A stretch of DNA of 64,000 nucleotides from Luidia sarsii (Eukaryota; Echinodermata; Asteroidea; Paxillosida; Luidiidae). The notes beneath the pieces are model-generated. The model was not told where the DNA came from. It did not search any database and saw nothing but the letters and a program-made list of their open reading frames with translations. Shown piece by piece: positions 55,861 to 64,000 of the stretch. The translations under genes and the position numbers were made by a program. How positions within the stretch are numbered: the stretch's first letter is position 1; every line of letters begins with the position of its first letter. Where the stretch lies: the NCBI GenBank assembly GCA_949987565.1, contig OX465110.1, positions 8,950,556 through 9,014,555 on the forward strand, given 5' to 3'.

Positions 55861-57540
55861 GATGCTACCCACGATAGCCCCCTTCAATCACCAATCCCTG
55901 GACCAGGCACGGGTTCGGTCCTTCCCCCCCCCCCCCCCCCCGCCCGCCAACCCGCCCGCCCGTCACAAGAAAAATACAGTCTGTGAAATGTCCCTGAATG
56001 TGAAAGTGTTGTCGTCCAGGTCAGTATACACTGAGTCCCTCATCTAAACGTTACGCTGTGGTCGAACGCTTGTTCTCAGCCGAGAGAAGTGAAACGGAAG
56101 ATCGAAACCAAGCCTAAGACTTCATTTCGACAAAGGGGGTAGGCCTAATGCCAGCGCCGGCAGTCTGATGCGAATCCACCGTGCAAAGCGTGGACGTCTC
56201 ACCTGCACCGGCGAACCGTGTGTACAGTACACCGATCGGTGTCGAGCGGTGCTCTGCACATTCTCCTATAGACATTCAAAGACCAAAGTCTTGCTGCAAG
56301 CCCCCCCCCCCCCCCACCCCGAAAAAAAGGAAAACAAAATATCTGGACGATTGTTTTCTTGACCACTGACGCCGGGGTTCCCGTCTGAATTCAAAGAGTT
56401 CAAGTTCAAGGATTGTCAATAGCATCCACGGATGGAGCCTTGCCATCTCGTCTTCGCACGCTAAGCGGACAAGCGCTACAGTAAAACAAAACAACACGTT
56501 ATATTTGCACATCCCTAAACCATTTTGTAAATCATTGGCTCGCTCAGGAGCAACGGGAGAAAACTTCCCAGGTATACAAGCCGAGAGAAAGAGAGGCCAC
56601 TCCCACTGGCAAGCTGACGGAAGCCCAACTCAAACGCGGAAAACCTTGGCGAGAGACACAGATACGGGAGGGCAAAAAAAAAGAATAACCCACTCACGCC
56701 GACCATAGATTCCCACGGTACTTGCGCAACTCCCGCCACGAAAGAGCAGGAAAAAACAACAGCAACAACAACCAAACCGTTGCCGATGACAGTGGACATT
56801 TTTCAAGCTGACTGCAGTGCCCGGCATTGGGTGCGGACACGCCGGATGAATAGCCATTTCGCCGCCCCCAAAGTGTAATAATTAGTGTACTGCGAGCCGC
56901 GTATATAACGGTACTACCCGCACAGATCTTACGCTCCACAGAAAGTTGCGGGCAGCGTTGAAGGAACAGAACATTAAACGCCCCTCTTCGTCTATATACT
57001 TTGCCCTCTTTTTGTCCTCCGGGCAAAAGGTAAATAAAACATGAAATTCAATGGAGCTACAGAAGCTTTTCTTGGCCCATTACCTATCAGCCGGCACAAG
57101 GGATGTCACAAGGCTAATGATTATTTGTCTGATCGCAACACGCCAATTCTCGTTTCCATTTTTTTTGCGGGTCCCCTTACAAAGGAAAATTGTATTTGTC
57201 TTCAATCCCTACCATTTAAGAAGGAACGAGGGATCCCGAAATAGGAAAACGAAGCATTATTAGGATATAGTAGAGACCGCTGCAGCAGGTGACCCGCGAT
57301 TCACCTTCTGCTCTTTTGTCCAAATTCTAGACCGGCGTTGTGCAACAATATGGCGTGCAAAGGTTGGTTGGATGGAAGGGAAGTGGCCGGCCTATTGAGT
57401 TCCGGAAGTGCACGCGTTCCCACGGCAAAGCGCTGCGGGTGCACGTCCACCGCTCAGCCTAAATGAGACAATTGCGTGTGGGCTGGTCCCTTCACCAACA
57501 AGCACCTCGCTGACGTCACATCCGGCCGCAAGAAAATATT
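55861..57540. other. Unique stretch
   Basis: C18 at about 55925-55942 and C16 at about 56301-56316. No gene is recognised. Confidence 0.5.
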
Positions 57541-58210
57541 AAAAGGAAATTACAGAGGAGAGAGAGAGAGACAGACAGACAGACATAGAGGGTGAGAGAG
57601 AGCGAGAGAGATAGGGAGAGAGAGACAGACAGACAGAGGGGTGAGAGAGAGAGCGAGAGAGAGATGGAGAGAGAGAGGGGGAGAGAGGCAGAGAGAAGGG
57701 GATGGAGGGAGAGAGATATGAATGCAGGGAAACATAGAGATAGAGAAAGATAGAGGAAGAGGGGATAGAGAGAGACAGATATAGAGAGAGGGAGGAGAGA
57801 GGGGATGGATAAAGGCAGAGAGAGAGACGGATGGAGAGGGGGAGAGAGAGGAGGGAGATAGACAAAGAGAGAGAGAGGGGAAGAGATAGATATATAGAGA
57901 GGGAGACAGACAAAGAGAAATAGAGGGGAGGGAGATAGGTAGAGAGAAACGGGTGGAGATGGAGAGAGAGGAGGGAGATAGACAAAGAGAAATAGAGGGG
58001 AGGGAGATAGGTAGAGAGAAACGGGTGGAGATGGAGAGAGAGGAGGGAGATAGACAAAGAGAGAGGCGGGGAGGGAGGCAGATAGGCAGAGAGACGGGTG
58101 GGCGGGGACAGAAATAGAGAGAGACATGGAGAGAGGGAGAAAGAAATGGATGGAGGGAGTTGGAGGGAGGGGAGAGGGAGAGAGAAAGCAAGAAGGGTGG
58201 GGAGAAAAAC
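57541..58210 (+). repeat. GA-rich polypurine tract with ~93-bp duplications
   Basis: Purine tract of about 670 bp. The word AGATAGACAAAGAGA and its context recur near 57856, 57977 and 58049, showing internal tandem duplication. Ser/Leu/Pro minus-strand frames to 248 aa are artefacts. Confidence 0.95.
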
Positions 58211-60432
58211 GGGGCAGAACAGGGCAGGGGATGGACAGGACAGAGAACACACGGTGGCAGGTGGGAGTTTTTCGCGCATGCTCACTGCTGACAGGTGGTC
58301 GTCACTGATGACGATAGAAAGTAGCTAAGAAAGAAATTGCAGGGGGTAGGTTTTTGAGTAACTAACACTTGGTGGCGCTGTTGCTGGTTAATGGCCAAAT
58401 ATCCTCGTCTGAGGGATGGGGGGGGGGGCTATGACATTGTCCCAATGCATCGGATACGGCTATAGTTTACACATTAGTTTATAGAAGCTACTGGCTAGCG
58501 GCTGTAGGCAATCCCCATTGACTTGTGTGTGTTTTCTGGCCATAGCCAATAAAGTCGGTCATGGCCTGTTTCACTCGACAGAATACAGCATTAAACACCT
58601 TAGGTTTCTGTGGCAACCCCTTATCACCATGTATTGCGTCCCTCATGACTCCGTGTCTTCCATCACATTTCAAACCACATAAATGTTTGATAACACAGAA
58701 GGTCAGAGTTTAGGGGTCAACCACTGTCTCCATTCCCGAAGACTGGCTCTGTAACGCCGTATATCATTACACGGCAGAACATCTGGCAAAGCGCACAAGG
58801 TGACAAGTGAAATATTGAAAGATACACGTGAATGAAAAACAAACACAGAATCTAGTCGTGGTTATGAATTAGGACCCTGCCTTGTGAAGTCCCGGCTATG
58901 ATATCGCTTCTCCCAAACTCCACGCGTGGGCACCGCTCCTCACCTCAACCCCAACCCTCCATAGCGGCCCGTACCGAATCTCTTTCTCCCCGATCACGCG
59001 GCGCTGACTAAACGCCTGCGTGGTCTGGGTGACACGGAAGCTTCCCCGTCTCCGTCAGTCCGCGAACATCGGCGACCGTCATGCCAGACGATTCGTCCCC
59101 TGGTCTCATCCAGCCCATCCGCAATGCTCTTTCCTCTAACTCTAAGCACGCATGCCCGCGATGCATCCCAAGCAACCCAGCATCCTACCAAGGATATTTG
59201 AACTTCCCGACGTCAGGCTCGTTCCAGCTTTCGCCAGAATCCAACAGTTTGTCCACACGAAAATATCGACCTACGTACCTACGTGTTAGCGAACGAAGGC
59301 CTCAAGAACAACAATTCTCAGGATTCTTATTTCCAGTACCACAAACCTGCCACCCGAAACGCTGTCGACCAGAAACACAACTACACACAGAAACGCAGAC
59401 CAAACTCGATGATTATTCGAAGTTCCCTTTCTCTATTTCTATAATTTTATAGTGCGATACATTCTGCACGTCACCTTCACCAAGCTCGCCTGATACCTCC
59501 TTGCCTTCACGCTGTCAGCACGTACCACTGCCACTGGTAGACCTACACACAGTGACGTTTTGCCGATCTCAACAGAAGATATCTGTCCCCCATGCCTACC
59601 GTACCCCGGTGTGTATGAATTGTGAAATAAGCAGTGTGTCGTGGTCGGCGATTGAAACGGTTGTCATGTACCTCTCAACATGACCGTCTGAGATTCGCCC
59701 CCCCCCCCCCCCACACACACACACTACATCTCACTTCCAATACTAATCCACGTTTTCCCTCCATGTATTGGCTGACATTTCCTGCTTGTTGGGACGGGGA
59801 GGGAGGGGGGGGGGAGGAGAGCCGTACAATGAGGGCGCTATTCATCCCAGTGATGGTCTCTCGAGGCGCAGAACACTAAATCGAGCTCACATTGAACACT
59901 GTACAAAAACACTCACTTTCAAAGCCAACTATTCTACACCCAGAAGTTTTTCAGTTCTTGTAGCTATGCTTAAAATTGTAGTTTGGACTTTCATCTCTCA
60001 GATTATTTTTATTTTTTGTGCCATTAGCCGATTAGATGTTTTGCTAATTACCCCCAGAAAAACACCCCAAAATGTGTAGCCGCCCAAGCCGAATTTCTGC
60101 AAGGATTTTGGGATGACTCCTCCACCCTTCCACAGCCACATAGGGCCACATTTAAAGCCGGATATGGTCCAAATGACATACCAAATTGAAGAGTGAACCC
60201 CCAGGTTGTCTTCAGCTTCACTTATTCTACAACATACATAACTGTACATAATTTATGTGTACATGATGTAGCAAAGCAGCCAACCACTCTATAAATTTCT
60301 ATCTTTATTTGATTTGATGAAGTCATTATGAAAATAAGGAGAAATTTCATGCTCAAAGAATGCACACTGTACGTTTGGGCTTCCACAGGAGCAGGAGTGA
60401 GCCAGCGATAAGGAATCGAGTGTGACCTCAGC
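58211..60432. other. Long unique stretch
   Basis: G run near 58421, C15 followed by (CA)n at 59700-59724, G run near 59803. AT-rich after 59900. Only the frame at 59081-59452 is listed separately. Confidence 0.5.
59081..59452 (+). CDS. Unrecognised 123-codon open frame
   Basis: Starts MPDDSSPGLIQPIRNALSSN and is not repeat-derived; stop at 59450. No strong competing minus-strand frame covers the whole interval. No domain or family is recognised and no promoter or poly(A) evidence is seen. Confidence 0.2.
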   Translation: MPDDSSPGLIQPIRNALSSNSKHACPRCIPSNPASYQGYLNFPTSGSFQLSPESNSLSTRKYRPTYLRVSERRPQEQQFSGFLFPVPQTCHPKRCRPETQLHTETQTKLDDYSKFPFSISIIL

Positions 60433-60552
60433 AGGAAGTGACGTCAGACAACGACAGCGTACTCAGTCACGTGCTAGTGAAGGGACTCCCCTTTCTGAGG
60501 GAGAGACGAGGCATAAAACAGCGACGCATCGTTGCTTGAATTTATTTGTCTC
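60433..60552 (+). promoter_or_regulatory. Promoter-like cluster (ETS/CRE, E-box, NF-kB-like, TATA-like)
   Basis: AGGAAGTGACGTCA (60433-60446) is an ETS plus CRE composite, CACGTG lies at 60468-60473, GGGACTCCCC (60482-60491) fits an NF-kB half-consensus, and CATAAAA (60512-60518) could serve as a TATA box. An Inr-like TCATACT follows at about 60551. The order and spacing look like a genuine + strand promoter. Confidence 0.4.
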
Positions 60553-60567
60553 ATACTCCTTTTATTG

Positions 60568-62160
60568 TTCTGTCCTGGCCTGACATGTATTTTCCTGTCT
60601 TGCCCCGCCCAGTCTTGCCCTGTCTTGCCCGCCCTGTCTTGCCCGCCCTGTCTTGCCCTGCCCTGTCTTCTCCTGACCTGCCCTGTCTTGCCTTGCCCTG
60701 TCTTGCCCTGCCTTGCCCTGCCCTGTCTTGCCCTGCCCTGTCTTGCCCTGCCCTGTTTTGCCCTGCCCCGTCTTGCCCTGCCCTGTCTTGCCCTGCCCTG
60801 CCCTGCCCTGCCCTGCCCTGCCTTGCCCTGCCCTGCCCTGCTCTGCCCTGCCCTGCCCTGCCCTGCCCTGCCTTGCCATGCCCTGCCCTGTCTTGCCGCC
60901 TTGCCCTGTCTTGCCCTGTCTTCCCCTGCCCTGTCGTGCCCTGTCTTTCCATGCCCTGTCCTTCCCTGCCCTGTCTTGCCCTATCTTGCCTTGCCTTGCC
61001 CTGCCCTGTATTGCCCTGTCTTGCCCTGCCCTGTCTTGCCCTGCCCTGTCTTGCCCTGTCTTGCCCTGCCTTGCCCAGTCCTGTCTTGCCCTGTCTTGCC
61101 CTGCCCTGCATTGCCCTGCCTTGCCCAGCCTTTACCTGTCCTGTATTGCCCTGCCTTGCCCTGCCCTACCATGTCTTGCCCTGCCCTGTCTTGTCCTGGC
61201 CTGCCCTGCCCTGTCTTGCCCTGCCCTGTCTTGCCCTGTCTTGCCCTGCCCTGTCTTGCCTCGCTATGTACTGCCATGCCCCGCCCTGCCCTGCCCTGCC
61301 CTGCCCTGTCCTGCCTTGCCCTGCCCTGCCCTGTCTTGCCGCCTTGCCCTGTCTTGCCCTGTCTTGCCCTGCCTTGCCATGCCCTGTCTTGCCCTGCCCT
61401 GTCTTGCCCTGCCCTGTCGTGCCCTGTCTTGCCCTGCCCTGTCTTGCCCTGCCACGTCTTGCCCTGTCTTGCCCTGCCCTGTCTTGCCCTGCCTTGTCCT
61501 GCCCTGTCTTGCCCTGCCCTGTCTTGCCATGCCCTATCTTGCCCTACCTTGCCCTGCCCTGTATTGCCCTGTCTTGCCCTGCTATGCACTGCCTTGCCCT
61601 GTCCCGTCTTGCCCTGGCCTGTGCTATGTATTGCCCTGCCCTGCCCTACCATGTCTTTCCCTGCCCTGCCTTGCCCTGCCCTATCTTGCCCTGCCTTGCC
61701 CTGCCCTGTCTTGCCCTGCTATGCACTGCATTGCCCTGTCCCGTCTTGCCCTGGCCTGTGCTATGTATTGCCCTGCCCTGCCCTACCATGTCTTGCCCTG
61801 CCCTGTCTTGTCCTGGCCTGCCCTGTCTTGCCCCGCCCTGTCTTGCCCTGTCTTGCCCTGCCCTGTCTTGCCTCGCTATGTACTGCCTTGCCCTGTCCTG
61901 TCTTGTCTTGCCTTGCCCTGCCCTGCCCTGCCCTGCCCCGCCCTACCCTGCCCCACCCTGTCTCGCACTGCCCTACCATGTCTTGTCCTGCCCTACCCTG
62001 TCCTACCCTGTCTGCCCTGTCTCGCACTGCCCTAACACGTCTTGCCCTGCCTTGCCCTGTCTCTGTCCTGTCCTGTCCTGTCCTGTCCTGTCCTGTCCTG
62101 TCCTGTCCTGTCCTGTCTCTGTCATGTCCTGTCCTGTCCTGTCCTGTCCTGTCCCGTCAT
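60568..62160 (+). repeat. CCTGC/CCTGT pentanucleotide satellite with higher-order repeats
   Basis: About 1.6 kb built from TGCCC and CTTGCCCTGT pentamers. Longer duplications are visible: TGCTATGCACTGC..GTGCTATGTATTG near 61578 and again near 61715 (~138 bp apart), TCGCTATGTACTGCC near 61261 and 61871 (~610 bp apart), and CTTGCCGCCTTGCCC near 60892 and 61336. The 3' end (62060-62155) is nearly pure CCTGT. Confidence 0.98.
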
Positions 62161-62282
62161 TCCCTGATGACATTCCCAACAATGTGACTTTCCCCCCGCT
62201 CCCCCGAGGAAAGACGAAAGGTAAAAATACTTCGCTTAGTCAAGAAAATCACGCCTCTCGTTTGCTCCCACTTCCAAGGTGA
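60585..62282 (+). CDS. 565-codon Cys/Pro pentapeptide-repeat frame over the satellite
   Basis: The first ATG downstream of the promoter-like cluster (60585) opens a frame through the whole satellite. It encodes LPCPA/LPCPV pentapeptides and ends in about 35 non-repeat residues (PDDIPNNVTFPPLPRGKTKG onward) at a stop at 62280. All three + frames are open because the pentamer contains no stop, so openness is not evidence of coding. The expected product would be extremely Cys/Pro-rich. Treat it as probably non-coding. Confidence 0.1.
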   Translation: MYFPVLPRPVLPCLARPVLPALSCPALSSPDLPCLALPCLALPCPALSCPALSCPALFCPAPSCPALSCPALPCPALPCLALPCPALPCPALPCPALPCPALSCRLALSCPVFPCPVVPCLSMPCPSLPCLALSCLALPCPVLPCLALPCLALPCLALSCPALPSPVLPCLALPCIALPCPAFTCPVLPCLALPYHVLPCPVLSWPALPCLALPCLALSCPALSCLAMYCHAPPCPALPCPVLPCPALPCLAALPCLALSCPALPCPVLPCPVLPCPVVPCLALPCLALPRLALSCPALSCPALSCPVLPCPVLPCPILPYLALPCIALSCPAMHCLALSRLALACAMYCPALPYHVFPCPALPCPILPCLALPCLALLCTALPCPVLPWPVLCIALPCPTMSCPALSCPGLPCLAPPCLALSCPALSCLAMYCLALSCLVLPCPALPCPAPPYPAPPCLALPYHVLSCPTLSYPVCPVSHCPNTSCPALPCLCPVLSCPVLSCPVLSCPVSVMSCPVLSCPVPSFPDDIPNNVTFPPLPRGKTKGKNTSLSQENHASRLLPLPR

Positions 62283-62403
62283 CGACTTCGTCAAGGTGTA
62301 TCATTCGATGAGACACCAAGGCATGGATCTGATGCGCAATCAGGACAGGTTCCTCAGATCCAGTGTCAAACGTCTTCGTTTGCTGTTGAGCATACTCGTA
62401 TGA
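62182..62403 (+). CDS. Unrecognised open segment after the satellite
   Basis: From a TGA near 62179 to TGA near 62401 one frame reads without interruption and includes FQGDDFVKVYHSMRHQGMDL. The minus strand is also open (62236-62451), so this is ambiguous. No family is recognised. Confidence 0.12.
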
Positions 62404-62660
62404 CTCGTGATTCGATCGAGTCATATTCTCCATGCCCCGGACTCGAATCACGACATCAAATGAGTCGGATTTAAGCTTGGATTCAAATGAACTGACTCGG
62501 ACTTGGACTCAGACTTGCCTTGCGTTACTTGTGACTCAATGAAAAAAAAACCACTACTTTGTCTTTGTGATACTATTGCACTCCAAGATAGACTGCAATC
62601 GTCATTATAGTGGCTTTCACACCCTGACTCGCATCGTAGTATTAGGATACATGATTTGAT
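62370..62660 (+). repeat. GACTCG-rich dispersed repeat D, copy 2
   Basis: Collinear with 47941-48230: GACTCG words, TTTGTGATACTATTGCACTC, AAGATAGACTGCAATCG, then TCGCATCGTAGTATTAGG. A further GACTCGG-rich part appears after the MITE at 63587-63725, suggesting that the repeat continues beyond the insertions. Confidence 0.65.
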
Positions 62661-62689
62661 TAATGATCTTCCTCACTGTAAAAACGAAC

Positions 62690-62960
62690 TGCACCTCATG
62701 CACTTCTGCAACGGCACATATTTGTCCCAGAATCATGAACACTTGAGGCACCTACTGTACTACATGCACATGAAATACTGTAGCTCAAGCACATGGGGCA
62801 TTGCAGTCACTTGAGCAAAAATCAGATGAGGTGCATGAAGTGCTTCATGCAGAAGAATATCTCCCTATTTATTGTACCTCAAGCACATTGAATGAAAGTG
62901 AGCATCACCTCATGCGCATGTATCGTGCACCATGTGCCTCAACATACTTAATCGATGTGA
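62690..62960. repeat. CACCTCA/TGAGGTG palindromic repeat, copy 2
   Basis: Dense inverted words such as TGAGGTGCATGAAGTGCTTC and CTGCACCTCATGCACTTC, plus CTCAAGCACAT/ACTTGAGGCACC. Related to 31065-31300. The frame at 62801-63070 across it is not convincing. Confidence 0.5.
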
Positions 62961-63078
62961 GCACCGTTTTTATAGCTCTCAACGAATTTCTCATGATTAT
63001 TTCCTTTGACATAGTGCCCAATGTTACAGTGGGCACATTACTGGCACCTGTGTTTTCAATACCGTATTGAATTCAATG

Positions 63079-63586
63079 GTGACTCGTTACACTGCGTTCA
63101 CACTTGATCCCGCAAGGAGGATCAGATCCTGCGGTCACGGAGGATCTGATCCAGTGCTGCATTCACACTGGATTCTGATCCTGCATTGATCGCGCATTGA
63201 GCAGCGGAAACGCTCTCCAAAGGTTATCCACGTAGGTCACTAGTCATGCGCAGTAGAACGTCAGCACGGCCATGACGCGCGAAACACATAAACACATACA
63301 TGTAGGGCCTACACAAAGTATTGTTTTCGCGCGTTTTTCCAGGCATGGGCCGGATGTGGTCGCTGTAAACCGCAGGATCAGATCCCGCATTGCGTCCACA
63401 CTTGCATGTTGATCTCGCATGCGGGATCAGACCCGGGTCTGATCCTTCCCAAAAGGAGGATCAGATCCCGGGATCTGATCCTGATGGCGCAAGCGTTCAC
63501 ACTTGCGTTGATCGCACTTTGATCGCCCTTTGATCGCCCTTGCGGGATCTGATCCTCCTTGCGGGATCAAGTGTGAACGTGACTCG
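63079..63586. mobile_element. MITE with perfect 34-bp TIRs
   Basis: 63096-63129 (GTTCACACTTGATCCCGCAA onward) and 63545-63578 are exact inverses over 34 bp. GTGACTCG occurs directly after the right arm (63579-63586) and nine bases before the left arm (63079-63086), giving a possible 8-bp duplication. The interior holds two perfect palindromes, at 63424-63445 and 63457-63482, both built from GGATCAGA/TCTGATCC. Non-coding. Confidence 0.85.
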
Positions 63587-63725
63587 GAGTCGGGGTCGAC
63601 TTGGATAACCCTTGGCAGGGACGCGGACTATGGGCTGCGGCTTGGGGCCTCGGACGCGAGAAATGAACTCTGACTCGGCCCCCGATACTGCTGCGACTCC
63701 AACACGAGTCTGCTTCCCGGTGACG

Positions 63726-64000
63726 GTGCGCGGCCAACTCGCCGGTTCGTGTCCAATCTATACAAAACAGTGACAAATGAACTGTGGAAAGGGGGTCGAG
63801 CTTCGTCTACTATTTATTTGCTCGACTCACATATTGCCGCCGAATTTAGAGAAGGAAGCGAAATAATGACACGGGTTTAAACAATCAGAGACGGGGCGAA
63901 GCTTACAGGTGCATCTCGCAGAACCAACACACCATAAATTAGGCTTCCAACACGTACAAGAAAAGACAGACGATAAAAAAAATGCCGAAACTCACCAGGT
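63726..64000. other. Unique end of window
   Basis: No feature recognised. Confidence 0.5.

Overview
The window is eukaryotic and almost certainly metazoan. It has no operon-like gene layout and no long unique ORF. It is packed with microsatellites, minisatellites, small inverted-repeat elements and tRNA-derived sequences. The frequent motif AGGCCTA (for example near 19573, 24892, 36595 and 50725) and the style of the short elements resemble marine invertebrate deuterostomes such as echinoderms, hemichordates or cephalochordates. This is an impression from composition, not an identification. A run of exactly 200 N at 39029-39228 marks a scaffold gap.

No complete protein-coding gene can be supported. 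The best coding candidate is a GC3-rich open segment at 40542-40784 behind a good splice acceptor. A few other open segments are listed with low confidence. The longest open frames lie on pentamer or hexamer repeats that contain no stop codons, so they are open for trivial reasons.

Layout. 1-5800: a (CAA/CAG)n block, dispersed family A (first of three copies, each with a covarying hairpin), two opposed tRNA-like segments, and a MITE with long terminal inverted repeats. 5800-25300: hexamer and GGA arrays and large purine or pyrimidine tracts, with a possible CTCF plus CRE site, a tRNA-type SINE and a hAT-like MITE. 25300-33700: an 85-bp near-identical direct repeat, a degenerate tRNA gene with a Pol III terminator, a repeat family carrying a perfect histone-type 3' stem-loop, and several MITEs. 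33700-46100: purine tracts, more MITEs, the gap, the candidate exon and a TCAG/TCAA array. 46100-64000: G-rich minisatellites, the second histone-type stem-loop, two pentamer satellites (CCCAT and CCTGC/CCTGT) each preceded by a dense promoter-like motif cluster, and a terminal MITE with perfect 34-bp arms nested in a GACTCG-rich repeat.

The most unusual signals are these: (1) a repeat family that couples a histone-mRNA-type stem-loop and a U7-like purine box to a GGGCAG/CTGCCC hairpin ending in CGAAACG; (2) an ETS/CRE, E-box and TATA-like cluster directly upstream of a 1.6-kb pentamer satellite whose first downstream ATG opens a 565-codon Cys/Pro pentapeptide frame; (3) an NRF1/YY1/DR1 cluster next to the other pentamer satellite; and (4) the strong bias of long polypurine tracts to the + strand.
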